Positions 1 to 10,335 of a stretch of 64,000 nucleotides of DNA are shown piece after piece. Within the stretch, counting starts at the first letter, position 1, and every line of letters starts with the position of its first letter. Below the pieces are notes generated by a model that had not been told where the DNA came from, searched no databases, and worked only from the letters and a program-made list of their open reading frames with translations. Made by a program: the position numbers and the translations under genes. This stretch comes from Odobenus rosmarus divergens (lineage: Eukaryota; Chordata; Mammalia; Carnivora; Odobenidae), in the NCBI RefSeq assembly GCF_000321225.1, contig NW_004451013.1, forward strand, positions 961,961 to 1,025,960. The letters are read 5' to 3'.

Positions 1-1055
1 CAATGCCATGTATGTTCTAACCAAAAGATTCCCATTATTCTTGGGAAAATAAAAATACGTAGTTGTGAAATTATTTAAACCAACAAATATACTTTGAAAA
101 TATATTTTTACTTTTATGTTCGTCTCAGTAAGAAATCAAGAATAATAACGTACTAACCATTTGAAAACAAGTCAAATTTCACATCCTAAAAGATCCACAG
201 GAAGTTCTTGTTTATTTAGATTGCCCGGTTGCTAATCCATAGGTGGAATGTGGGAGATAATCATGATAATAATGATGATGGTAAGGATCCCATGAGCGAG
301 GAAAGCAGAGGATGGAAGGGAGCAAATGTTGTCATTCCGGATAGGAAGATAAATAGCTCTCTGGAGGGAACAAAGATAATTTTGTCATAATTAGGGAAGA
401 GCTTTGGACGTGCAAGTAGATATGAGCAGCAGAGATTATGGAATTGGTATGCAGAAGAGAGGTCTTAAGACAAGATTTAAAAATGATCTTATAAATGCTA
501 AAAAAATCACTGAGGATATTATTTAAAATTAAATTAGAGAAAGTAGCTCAAGAAAACATATAATGAGCTTAAAAGAGAGGGTCATGTGGGTAGAAGAGGA
601 GCTTATTTAACTAGACAAGAGGGATTAATGCACAACTTAGACTACATTATTATTCTAATATTGTCAGACTTCAGGCTCATATGTAAGATATCTTCTTTTT
701 TTTTCTTAACATATAGAAAAATATAAATTAGCTCACAATTTCAAAACACTGTTTTTAATTCTAACTTATTTAGAAACTGTGAAAGATTTATAAATTATGC
801 CATTATAATCTATAATGGTTAGACTTCTTACGTGGTAATATATGTTAATCCTACTTTATAAATGACTGTTCCTTGATCTTATTAATAGAACTGCAACTTG
901 GCTCATAGCTTAATTTCATTATTCCCATGAGAGAAGTTTAAAATCCAGTCGCTAAAGCAAATTAATTAATTAATCAATTAATATATACACACACATTTAA
1001 AGCAAATGAAAAATCACAAGGGAAATAAATATAGGTCCTCATTCATGATTCATTA
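1..1055. other. No gene seen; AT-rich unassigned DNA
   Basis: I see no coding frame, repeat boundary or RNA gene here. The DNA is AT-rich with short runs such as the TTAATTAATTAATCAATTAA stretch near 960. Ancient repeat remnants too decayed to name are possible. Confidence 0.6.
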
Positions 1056-1450
1056 ATTCATTTTCATCTGCTTCCATTCATTCACTCACCAAATATTTTG
1101 TTGTGTACTTACTACGTGTTAGTAATTGGGACATAGCAATGAAAAAGCATACAAAATCCCTGACCTCATGAACCTGAATTTCTTATACAAAGTGGGTAAT
1201 AAAAAACATAAACAAGTAAATGGATATTAGCTTACATAGCAATAAAGATTATATAAAAAATGTGGTTGTTTGTTTGATTGTTTTTTAAGATGATCTGAGA
1301 AGACCTTACTAAGATGGGGACATTTGAGTATATCCATGAGATCAATAAGCAAGAGAACCATGAGGATGTATGGAGGGAGTACAGTTGGAGTGGAGGAGTG
1401 AAAAAGAAAACAACAAATGCAAGCAACCTGAAAGGCATATGCTTGAAGTG
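1056..1450 (-). repeat. L2 LINE 3'-end relic
   Basis: The + strand begins with a CATTCATTCACTCACCAAATA-like tract followed by wording close to the reverse complement of the L2 3' end (CCTGACCTCATGAACCTGAA for the usual 'CCTGCCCTCATGGAGCTTACA', then an AATAAACAAGTAAAT-type tract). The later part (from about 1280) matches the next upstream L2 segment more weakly. Non-coding relic; the name rests on a remembered consensus. Confidence 0.6.
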
Positions 1451-1669
1451 TTCAAAAAGATTGGCCTCTTAATAAAACAGTACTTTACAAGTCCAATGAG
1501 GATGTATTGAATCAAACAAAGATACGGTCATTTTCATCCGTAAATTCTCGGGAGCTTTTAAAACATTTACCTGCTGGATGTAGGAATTAAACTGAAACGA
1601 ACTTAGACAAGGACAGAAAAGGAGAACCATTTCTCTATATAATCAATATATTTACAATTCTATTTTTAT

Positions 1670-1852
1670 ATTTCTATCTGTATCTATATATGTATCTAGA
1701 TATATAATCATAATATATAATATGATATATAATGATTTATAATAATTTAATTTTATATAATATAATAATATATAATATCTATATATAATAATACTATATA
1801 AGATATATAATATATATCTCTCTATAATAATAATAGAGAGAGATATATATTT
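1670..1852. repeat. AT-rich microsatellite with near-perfect hairpin
   Basis: Dense TATAATA/ATATAT runs. The end of the tract (1809-1851) forms an inverted repeat: AATATATATCTCTCTAT on the left and ATAGAGAGAGATATATATT on the right, separated by a short AT loop. It ends directly against an MLT1 fragment. Confidence 0.85.
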
Positions 1853-2100
1853 CCTATGGCTGCCATAACAAATTCCCACAAACTTTTTGGCTTAAAACAA
1901 CAGAAATGTTTCTCCACAGTTTTAGAAGCCAGGAGTTTGATCAATGTCACTGGGATGAAATCAAGGTGTCAGGAGGGTCTCACTCTCTCCTGAGGAGTTA
2001 CAGGAGGATGCATTCCTTTTGTTATCTAGTTTCTATGCATATATATCTATATCATAGATATATATGCCTATCTATGATCTCAAAGATCCTGGGGGTGGAA
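1853..2100 (-). repeat. MLT1-type MaLR LTR fragment
   Basis: The + strand shows the reverse complement of the MLT1 3' end: GGCTGCCATAACAAATTCCC, then GGCTTAAAACAACAGAAATG, then 'ATCAAGGTGTCAGGAGGG'. This is a truncated, non-coding LTR. A perfect 14 bp inverted repeat (2037-2067) interrupts it, and matching beyond 2040 is poor. Confidence 0.7.
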
Positions 2101-2210
2101 AAGAAGCCACATGATTTTATTTCTACCTCCTTGACTGTGCCTGGGAGATTGATGGATCAACTGATGAAGTTGGTGAAACATTTCATTCAGGTTTTCTTCC
2201 ACTGGAATAT

Positions 2211-2398
2211 TTTTTCAAAGATTTTATTTATTTGACAGAGAGAAAAGGAGAGCACCAGCCAAGAGGAAGAGCAGAAAGAGAGGGAGAAGCAGACTCCCCG
2301 CTGAGCAGGGAGCAGATGCAGGGCTGGATCCTAGGACCCTGATATCATGACCTAAGCTGAAGGCAGATGCTTAACCAACTGAACCACCCAGGTGCCCC
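2211..2398 (-). mobile_element. Can-SINE, full length, old
   Basis: Reverse-oriented tRNA-derived SINE: T-rich start, AAAGATTTTATTTATTTGA, AG-rich block, CAGACTCCCCGCTGAGCAGG, and a 5' head reading CCACCCAGGTGCCCC. The flanks TTCCACTGGAAT (about 2196) and TTCCATTGGAGT (about 2399) look like a target-site duplication with two differences. Confidence 0.93.
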
Positions 2399-2613
2399 TT
2401 CCATTGGAGTTTTTAAGCTACTATTTATGTCATAGCTTTTTGTTTATTTTCCTTAAGGAAAAAATAATAATCTATCAGGTAGATTGAGAAAAGGAATTCT
2501 TAAAAGGTTTCAGGACCAAAGTTCTATAATTGCATTTTACAAAAGGAAAAATACTTTTGAGTTTATTGTTGGGCAACTGCAATGTGGGAAAACTGGTAAA
2601 TATGCCTTACACA

Positions 2614-2802
2614 GGGCGCCTGGGTGGCTCAGTTGGTTAAGCGACTGCCTTCGGCTCAGGTCATGATCCTGGAGTCCTGGGATCGAGTCCCACATCGGGC
2701 TCCCTGCTCGGCGGGGAGTCTGCTTCTCCCTCTGACCCTCTTCCCTCTCGTGCAAAGTAGGTGTAAAGGGAACACACCTCAACATAAAAAAAACCATATA
2801 TG

Positions 2803-2836
<34 letters not shown>
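2614..2836 (+). mobile_element. Young Can-SINE with atypical 3' end
   Basis: Starts GGGCGCCTGGGTGGCTCAG and follows the family to about 2752 (CCCTCTCGTGC). The usual CT repeat and AAATAAATAAAATCTTT tail are replaced by about 50 bp of unrelated sequence (from 2755) and then 34 A's (2803-2836). TATGCCTTACACA occurs at both ends (2601-2613 and 2837-2849) as an exact target-site duplication, so the odd 3' piece was inserted together with the SINE. Confidence 0.95.
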
Positions 2837-2839
<3 letters not shown>

Positions 2840-2849
2840 GCCTTACACA

Positions 2850-3890
2850 CAGGAAGTGGTCAATGTGTGTGTTTTCATGGTGACAGCTGATCTGGAGCTA
2901 GACACAAGCAAAGTAGTCGCAACTTAAACAAGTATACACACGTACATATACATATCTATGAAACTGTGAAGACCTCTCAAGTAGCTAGGTAAAAGGAAAT
3001 AGATTGTGAGCTAATATCAATAGCAGAACTGAATGCATTTGCTAAATAAATTTAGAAAGGCCATTATACTCTTTTTGAGTCAAAATATGCTTATAAAACT
3101 TAAATAATAATTTAAGGAAAAATAATAGATATTACATTATAATGTTAATTTTGTAGAGTCATTTAGTATACATGCATTTATAACACTAAAAAAAGAAAAT
3201 TTTAATGATTATTTGATAGTTATTTAATTCCATCTGTGTCATGCTTTTGTTTTCCATGAAAAAGTCCTATTTGGGAATTTTTTAGACCTTGTGAGATTGA
3301 ATTAAAATCAGAATACCTGTTTTGTCACATCAACCCTTCATCTCACAAATAGGAAAAACTAGAAAATCTTGTCCAACAGTGCAACATCCATGAAAAATCA
3401 TCTCAGACAGGTACTATAATTATATAAGGAACATGAACAAAGAGGAGAATGTGAGAGAAAATTGAGGTACTCAAAACATGTATTGTTCTCACTAATCAAA
3501 TTTCAAAACAACAGACTTGACAAAAACACTCTGAAAAGATTTCTGTTTTTTAGTTTGAATTTATGGAGGCCAGAAACTTAAAGATTGTTGACATGATTTT
3601 TATAATATGCCTACCATTTATATTAGTTGAAGACGAAGATTTTTGATAATTGCTCAAGCTATGAATCTGAATAAAAATATTTGGCTTTGTATCAAAAGGT
3701 GAGCGATATTCTTACATGTGCTATCTGAAAATGAAAAAGCATTTTTAGTATCGCCATGAGCAGTTTAATGACCACGGAAGAAATTAGCCACTGACAGCGC
3801 TGAGAAATAATTGCTCTACACTGTGTTCTCAAACTTAAATTTGGTTGGTATCATTTTTAAATGAAATATGACTACTTAACTCCAAGCATA
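2850..3890. other. No gene seen
   Basis: AT-rich DNA without a recognisable repeat, coding frame or RNA gene. Confidence 0.6.
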
Positions 3891-3894
3891 GTTT

Positions 3895-4050
3895 ATTATT
3901 TATTCTTTTCTTTATTGAAGTGTAGTTGGCACACAATGTTACATTAGTTTCAGGTGTACAACATAGTGATTTGACAAGTCTATATATTATGCTATCCTCA
4001 CCACACGTGTAGCTACCATCTGTCACCAGACACTATCACAATGCCATCGA
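3895..4050 (-). repeat. Old L1 3'UTR fragment
   Basis: The + strand reads TTTATTGAAGTGTAGTTGGC, then 'TTAGTTTCAGGTGTACAACA', then GCTACCATCTGTCACCA. This is the well-known antisense reading of an L1M 3' untranslated region. No coding remains. Confidence 0.75.
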
Positions 4051-4229
4051 TTATGATTTATTATTTATTTTTCAATCAGAGGTGTTCATTAAACAAGAGA
4101 GATATTGGACTTTAATCTATGAAAATCATCTAAACCACTTCTGATGATTCCATTCTATCAGCATACACAATATCACCGGAAATTGGGGGGTGGAGATTGG
4201 GATAAAGATTATGTGTGTCCAGATACCGA

Positions 4230-5260
4230 CACTTTTTCCAGCTTACCCTCTTAACAATCTCCCATTTGTCTATAATTTATTTGTCAATCATCTCACCTTC
4301 AAGTCTTGTCTTTGCTCCCTTCATTAAAGGTTTTGTTCCTACCAGCTTAGCAAAATGACACTCGTCAAGTCACCAATAACCTCTGTCTTACCAAATGCAA
4401 TGGTCAATTTTCTTTTTTAACATTCCTTGAATTGTCAGCACCATATGACACAATTGAGGACTCCGATCTTTTTGGATCATTTTGCTCAAACTTTCGTGTA
4501 GCCCCCACTCTTGCCTAACTGTCCCTCAACTCCCTGTATGTTTTTCGATCTTTTTTTGTTATCTCCTTTTTCCTTTTTGGCCAAAGATTTAAATGTTTGT
4601 GCACCACAGCTCTGTCCTCAAAAGTCTCCTTCAGTTATCACAATCTTTCTAGTTGATCTCATTTAGTCCCATGAAGTGAAAGACTGGTTAAGCATTGCTG
4701 ATTTCTAGAATATCTCCCACCCTGATCTCTCCTCTTCCTCAGCACCAGCAAACTAAAAGATCTGTCTAGTTGACGTCACTGTTGGGATGCCTAACTCTAC
4801 TCACAATTAACATTTTTGCAAATAGAATATTAATGCATTCTGCTGACTGTCTAGCCTCCAAATCTCCCATGTCTGTACATGGCATCACTATCAACTAAGT
4901 TGCTCAAACCAAAAATTTAAGAGTGCTTCATGAATCTTTTCTTCTACCACATACATAAGCGATGTATCAGCAATCTGTCAGCCCTACCCTCAAAGTGTAT
5001 TCTCAATATATCCACTTTCCTCCATCTCTACTTTTTAATTTAAGCCACCATGGTCTTTCCCGTGGGACACTGAAATAGTCTATCATTTCGTTCCTTGTTT
5101 TCAGCCCATTCTTTACACATCAGCCAGAGTAACCATTTTAGAAAGTAAATCAATGTTGCTTTAGTTTTGCTCTCACCAGAAGCAGATGCTAGACAAAGAT
5201 TCACGTGAGAGAATCTTTTTGGAAGTAAAACGATATTTAAGATGGGAGTGGAAAAGAAGA
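4230..5260 (+). repeat. L2 LINE, ORF2 3' part, decayed
   Basis: A long match to the remembered L2 consensus over the end of the reverse transcriptase and the downstream C-terminal part. Recognisable stretches are 'ACCAATAACCTCTGTCTTACC', 'GACACAATTGAGGACTCCGATC', 'GTCAGCCCTACCCTCAAAGTG' and 'CAGCCAGAGTAACCATTTTAG'. All frames are broken by stops, so it makes no protein. It seems to continue at 5590 after about 330 bp of unrelated DNA. Confidence 0.7.
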
Positions 5261-5264
5261 CAGC

Positions 5265-5588
5265 CAATAAAGCCAGTGATCTCTGTGGCTTATTAAAGCT
5301 TAATCTCCCAAAGAAGCCAGATAATGGCTCCTCGGAGTTATCCCATCAGACGGGTGAGAGAGCTGTGGTATTTATATACAACAGTCATTGACTGGGGGCT
5401 GCCTCAGGATTTTCAGTACATTTGCCTACTAGTGTGAGAGCAGTTCATTCTTCCAAAGCTTCAGAGAAAGCCCCAGACAAAGAGGTGTAGATATGGGCAG
5501 TTGAAAATTGGCTGAAGAATATTTAAGTGGATGTGGGCAGGGTACTTAAGCAAATTTTTTTCTTCCCTTCAAAAGCTTGGCAACGTTT
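5265..5588. other. Unassigned insert splitting the L2
   Basis: This stretch separates two collinear L2 parts (4230-5260 and 5590-6045), so it is probably an inserted old element. It looks LTR-like in texture (GGGGGCTGCCTCAGGATTTT, GAGAAAGCCCCAGACAAAG), but I cannot place it in a family and see no target duplication. Confidence 0.4.
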
Positions 5589-5589
5589 T

Positions 5590-6045
5590 CTTATTTCATT
5601 TCATTCAGAAAAAAATTCCATCCCCTCAATATAGTCTGTTGGCCAGGTTGCTGGCTTGCTTTTTTTAGTCTAGGTCATCCACTACAGATCCTTACTAAAG
5701 CAGTTTTTCTGCACTGGCTCTTCCAGACTTTGACCTGGAGTATGCCTCATCATTCAGAACTCAGGTCCCATGGCACTTTGTAGGTGAAGCATCTCCTACC
5801 CACCCCAATTAACTAGAGGTGACACAAGTTCTACATTAGCACATCCCCTTTTATTCTGTTTACCTATTATATTTTTTCTTAGTTTTTATCATTATCTCAG
5901 TATATATTTATTTGATTCTAAAATTTACTCTCCACTTCATGAAAATGTAGGTTCCATGAGAAAAAGGAACTTAGACTCATTTAGCACTATATCCCTAGTG
6001 TTTTGAACAATGCCTGGCACATAACAGGTGCTCTCAAAATTATGG
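5590..6045 (+). repeat. L2 LINE 3' end
   Basis: Contains CTGCACTGGCTCTTCCAGAC, then 'GTAGGTTCCATGAGAAAAAGGAAC', then the terminal wording AATGCCTGGCACATAACAGG, the usual end of L2 copies. Collinear with the L2 at 4230-5260 and probably the same copy. Confidence 0.75.
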
Positions 6046-6246
6046 AATACTTATTTTGGTTCTTTAACTCAAAGTACAACAATTTATTTTTTTTATTTTT
6101 TATATTGTTTCCCTAAGACACAGTATTTATTTAGAATTTTGGAACACAACATCTGGCTTCAAATAACAGCTTCAATATTTATGAGTTGTGGACCTTGGAC
6201 AAGTTACCTTACCTGTCTTCTGTAGTACTTACTTCACCTTCTTGTA

Positions 6247-6434
6247 TTTTTTTAAAGATTTTGTTTATTTATTTGTCAGAGGGAGAGAGAGTACAAGCAG
6301 GGCAAAGCAGCAGGCAGAGGAGAAGCAGGCTCCTCACTAACAAGAAGCCTGATGCGGGACACGATCCCAGGATCCTGGGATCATGACCTGAGCCAAGGGC
6401 AGATGTTTAACCAACTGAGCGACCCAGGCATCCC
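6247..6434 (-). mobile_element. Can-SINE inside MIR
   Basis: Begins TTTTTTTAAAGATTTTGTTT, has AGAAGCAGGCTCCTCACTAA, and ends with the 5' head as GAGCGACCCAGGCATCCC. The flanks TCACCTTCTTGTATT and TCACCATGTTTTTGTATT form an imperfect target duplication. Confidence 0.93.
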
Positions 6435-6487
6435 TCACCATGTTTTTGTATTATATCATGTAGAATGCATGTTATTAGAATCATTAA

Positions 6488-6682
6488 GGATGCCTGAGTT
6501 AATCATTAGGGGCTCAGTTGGCCGACTCTTGATTTTTGGCTCAGGTCATGATCTTAGGTCGTGAGATCGAGCCTGTGGTCGGCTCTGTGCTGGGCGTGGA
6601 GCCTGCTTAAGATTCTCTCTCTCCCTTTGCCCTGCCCCCACCCCTTTTGCATGCTCCCACACTCTCTAAAAAAAAAAAAAAA
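6488..6682 (+). mobile_element. Older Can-SINE inside MIR
   Basis: The body reads GGGGCTCAGTTGGCCGACTC, then GCGTGGAGCCTGCTTAAGAT, then a CT-rich part and poly(A) (6668-6682). Between the head and GGCTCAG there are about 11 extra bases (TAATCATTAGG) that resemble the 5' flank AATCATTAAGG. Flanks AGAATCATTA and AGAACCATCA are a likely target duplication. Confidence 0.88.
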
Positions 6683-6755
6683 GCAAAGAAAGAACCATCA
6701 GAATACTTCCTGGCAGTTAGTAAGTACTATAGAGTTATTAATTGTTAGCTATTGC

Positions 6756-6958
6756 TTTTTTTTAAAAAGATTTTATTTATTTATTTGAGAGAGAGAGAGA
6801 GAGAATGAGAGATAGACAGCGCAAGAGGGAAGAGGGTCAGAGGGAGAAGCAGACTCCCCGCTGAGCAGGGAGCCCGATGTGGGACTCGATCCCAGGACTC
6901 CAGAATCATGACCTGAGCCGAAGGCAGTCGCTTAACCGACTGAGGCACCCAGGCGCCC
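6756..6958 (-). mobile_element. Young Can-SINE at the MIR 3' end
   Basis: TTTTTTTTAAAAAGATTTTA, GA-rich block, GCAGACTCCCCGCTGAGCAG, CCCGATGTGGGACTCGATCC, and the head as GGCACCCAGGCGCCC. AGCTATTGCTTTTT occurs on both sides (about 6748 and 6959), an exact target duplication consistent with a recent insertion. Confidence 0.96.
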
Positions 6959-7049
6959 AGCTATTGCTTTTTAATAAACATTACTGTGTCATATCCAAAT
7001 ATACCTTTTAGATTAAAAACTGAAGTAAAACTTTGTTTTATGGTTTGCA

Positions 7050-7235
7050 GTAGAAAGAATATATTTGTAACAAAATCAGAGTTGTTCTATTTTGTAGCCC
7101 TATGACTAAATGATATCCCTTCTTGGAACCTCCATTTTCATCCATAATGGAGATAATAATGCCTAAGAGTTAGAATAGCCATGAAGATTGAATAAGGTAT
7201 ATGTCAAGTGCTTGGCCTATAGAAATTGTGTCCTA
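7050..7235 (+). repeat. MIR SINE relic
   Basis: The stretch 'ACCTCCATTTTCATCCATAATGGAGATAATAATGCC' region (from 7129) and GAATAAGGTATATGTCAAGTGCTTGGCC correspond to the MIR 3' half (cf. CATCTGTAAAATGGGGATAATAATAG). Confidence 0.65.
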
Positions 7236-7377
7236 TCCTTTGCCCCTTTCTCACTGCCATTAATTATTTGTATAATTTTTTAAAAGCCACTTACTCACCT
7301 GAGGATCATATAAAATAACCAGTGTTTGCCAAATGCAACATGGGAGAGGAGTTCTTCAAAATTTTGATATGTCTTTT

Positions 7378-7562
7378 ATTTATTTATTTAAGATTCTATT
7401 GATTTATTTGAGAGAGAGAATGAGAAAGAGAGAGAACATGAGAGGGGGGAGGGTCAGAGGGAAAAGCAGACTCCCCTCTGAGCAGGACTTGATTCTGGGG
7501 CCTCCAGGATCATGACCTGAGCCGAAGGCAGTTGCTCAACCAACTGAGCCACCCAGGTGCCC
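7378..7562 (-). mobile_element. Can-SINE
   Basis: TTTATTTAAGATTCTATTGA, GA-rich block, AAAGCAGACTCCCCTCTGAG, and the head as GAGCCACCCAGGTGCCC. TTGATATGTCTTTTA is repeated exactly at 7364-7378 and 7563-7577 as the target duplication. The middle lacks roughly 20 bp seen in its relatives between GAGCAG and GACTTGATTC. Confidence 0.95.
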
Positions 7563-7764
7563 TTGATATGTCTTTTAAACAGAAAAAAAGAGGGAACATG
7601 GAAGCCTAAGAAGCATGAAAAATACTTCTTGTTTCCCATATTTGAGAAGTTCTGAAGCACATTTGCATATTATCATCTCTTACAAGTCTAGGATACAAGT
7701 TTAGGATAACTTTAGTCAACATATTTCATGAGGGAATAACTTTCTGTCATAGAAGGTCTGAGAC

Positions 7765-7838
7765 CCTGGAACTCTCTGTGGGATGACGTCTAAAGTCCTT
7801 CCTGTTTTAATTTCTGAAATTCTATGACTTTCTTTTTT
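7765..7838 (+). repeat. MIR3-like relic
   Basis: GACGTCTAAAGTCCTTCCTG followed by AAATTCTATGACTTTC resembles the MIR3 3' end (GACCTCTAAGGTCCCTTCCAG... AAATTCTATGATT). Short and old. Confidence 0.5.
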
Positions 7839-7839
7839 C

Positions 7840-9050
7840 TATTAGTGTTATATTTTCATAACACTTTCAATAGCTTCATCCCAACACTTTCTATGTTTGG
7901 GGTATGATTCATTTCAGCAATGTTCTTTCCTAACTGCCGCCATAGGCACTGTACCTTCCTTATTGCATTGTACCCTTACTGATCTTCTAAACCTTATTAT
8001 GCTGAAGTTATCTATATCTCTGCTCTCAAGCAATATCATCTTCTCATTGTAGATGTCATTCAGGTCAAAATATACAAGTAACATAGGCAATTCTGTAGAT
8101 GATACCTAAAGGCCAATGCAAAAGGCAACCATTTCTTAATTATTCTATAGTGGTCTGAAAGAGTTCTAAAAAAAAAAAGGAAAGAAAAGATTCAGAATTT
8201 CAGAAATAAAAATGTCAAATGAACTAGAGTTTTTTTTTCAGTGTTTCTCATAAATTATTTTCCTCTTGTTACCAGTATTGTAGGGCATATAAGTCCTCCT
8301 ACAATATGTTATATTAAGATCTACTCAATCTGGTAATCAAGTTATGCCAAATTTTGCATAATGGTCCATATTATATTGAAATATCACAATTAAATACCTC
8401 TTGCAATGTACATAGAATCATTTTTCTTGTCAACACATTGCAGAAAATTAAAAAGAGATTTTTATACAGGAAGATATATACATATAATTTAGTAAGAAAC
8501 AAAGTTAACAAAATAAGATTCTAATACACAAAATAAGTCTTAAAATCAATTATAAATACAGCATTACAAAATCTGAGTAAGACTCATCTGATATTAAATA
8601 TCTTCATGGCTTCACTCCTTAGTGGTTTTTACAATCTTTGAAAAACTAATGGGTAAGAATTTTCTTAGCAATTGAGGAGAGGGCAAGATTTATTAAAATA
8701 AAGGATGGCTAGATGCTACTAGAGGTCACTGTAATTCCTTGTGATCTGTCTAGAAGGACAACTTGGCATTTTTTATTCCCAAGGCCTATCTCATGCTAAT
8801 TTTTATGGACCCAACTTCTGATCTTGAATCTTTCTCCATGGATCATACTTTCTTTTTCTTCTATTTAAAATGTGTCTCTTTTAATCTCTGCCAAAATGCT
8901 TTTTTCCACTTAAAATTTCTTTTTCTTCACTGAAATACACCTACCTATTTTTAATTCTCATGAACCCTTATTTTATACTACACTTCTCTGACTATAGAAA
9001 GAATCTAAAAATAAAATGCACTTTTAGGTTTTCTGTAAGAAATTTATTAG
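7840..9050. other. No gene seen
   Basis: AT-rich DNA. No credible ORF, repeat boundary or RNA gene recognised. Confidence 0.55.
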
Positions 9051-9052
9051 CA

Positions 9053-9245
9053 AGGTGCCTGGGTGGCCCGGTAGGTTAAGCCTCCGAGTCTTGATTTCAA
9101 CTCGGGTCATGACCTCAGGGTTGTGAGATCGAGCCCTGTGTCAGGACTCCACACTGGGTATGGAGCCTACTTAAGATTTTCTCCCCTCCTCCCCTTGCCC
9201 CACCTTTTTCCCTCTCCAAAAGGAAAAAAAAAAAAAAAGAAAGAA
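9053..9245 (+). mobile_element. Older Can-SINE
   Basis: AGGTGCCTGGGTGGCCCGG, GAGATCGAGCCCTGTGTCAG, GTATGGAGCCTACTTAAGAT, CT-rich part, poly(A). AAGAAATTTATTAGCA before and AAGAAATTTATAAGCA after form its target duplication. Confidence 0.92.
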
Positions 9246-9266
9246 AGAAATTTATAAGCAGTTTTT

Positions 9267-9461
9267 CTTTTTTTTTAAAGATTTTATTTATTTATTTGAG
9301 AGAGAGAATGAGAGATAGAGAGCACGAGAGGGAAGAGGGTCAGAGGGAGAAGCAGACTCCCTGCCGAGCAGGGAGCCCGATGCGGGACTCGATCCCGGGA
9401 CTCCAGGATCATGACCTGAGCCGAAGGCAGTCGCTTAACCAACTGAGCCACCCAGGCGCCC
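9267..9461 (-). mobile_element. Young Can-SINE abutting the previous one
   Basis: Near-consensus element: TTTTTTTTTAAAGATTTTAT, CAGAGGGAGAAGCAGACTCC, CCCGATGCGGGACTCGATCC, CCACCCAGGCGCCC. TATAAGCAGTTTTTC at 9253-9267 and 9462-9476 is the target duplication. The target begins inside the 3' duplication of the older SINE. Confidence 0.96.
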
Positions 9462-9479
9462 TATAAGCAGTTTTTCACT

Positions 9480-10335
9480 TAATTCAATCATTAACCACAT
9501 TTTACACCAAAATTTCTGGGGTTCAGGCAGGATGGAAGTGTGCATAAACAGGCTCCATGGACAGCCAACCAGGGCAGTGGCACAAGGTCTTTTGCTCAGA
9601 AATGTTTTGTACTTAGTGTAATGCCCTTTTGTCACTGCCTTAAACTTCTTCAAAATTTTACCTTTGAACTTGTGTTTTGTAAATGAAGTCTAATGGGACA
9701 AAGGAATGTGCATTTGAGCAGAGGAGATACACACCCTATGCCATTCTTTGTCTCTCCATCTGCATATGATGGTTCTGAGGTCTCACAAGATGCAAGAAAT
9801 CTGGTGGATCCATAATGGGAGTTCAGGAAGACTCAAAATGAGTACAACCTAAGTGTATTGTGCTCATGACTAGGTAAGTGGGGAAAACAACAGCCCCAAG
9901 AAGTCACACTTTCCACTTGAACAAGAATTTGCTTAAAATGCAGTGAGAAGGCAATGGCATTCTGACAAATGTGCATGACTAATGAATCCTGTCATATTCT
10001 TTCTTACTTGTGTTACTTCTCTGTATTAGCCAAATACATAATGCTGACATTGATGACAGAAGGAAAAGCAGAGTAATAATTCTTCTTCCTTTTAGTCCTC
10101 CTTGTTCAATAGTAAGCCACTGATAGAGTTTTGATAGAGAAGGCATTATGCATATATTAAGAAGTAAAATAAAAATAGTCGAGTTTGTTTTATGTAGTGT
10201 TTCCACTATTGTGGTAAGAACAAAATACATGTGCATGCACACACTACAAAATACAAATTATGTGATTTTGTTGATTCTACAAATGAGTGAAGTGCTTTTA
10301 TATTTTCACTTTAAATTGACATTACACATATAAAA
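9480..10335 (+). repeat. hAT-type DNA transposon relic, copy 1
   Basis: Shares clear blocks with 41150-42115 in the same order and orientation: 'CTTTGAACTTGTGTTTTGT' then 'ATGGGACA' (9663-9699 vs 41262-41300), 'AGTCACACTTTCCA' (9902 vs 41487), 'GCAGTGTTTCCACT'-type (10195 vs 41777), and 'TTATA-TTTCA-TTAAA' near 10300 vs 42080. The 41150 copy has an end resembling the hAT-Tip100 Arthur1 group as I remember it. No transposase frame is left. Strand is arbitrary. Confidence 0.6.

Larger units (their letters stand above)
6140..6760 (+). repeat. MIR SINE split by three Can-SINEs
   Basis: The core is 'GGACCTTGGACAAGTTACCTTACC' (6190-6214), the MIR conserved centre. The middle continues at 6435-6487 and the 3' end at 6690-6755 (CTGGCAGTTAGTAAGTACTA, TGTTAGCTATTG). 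Can-SINEs at 6247-6434 and 6488-6682 lie inside it, and one at 6756-6958 lies at its 3' end. Joining the three pieces gives one collinear MIR. Confidence 0.75.

Noticed and set aside
1809..1851. Rho-independent-type terminator
   Set aside because: AT-only hairpin in a microsatellite of a mammal genome; no gene upstream.
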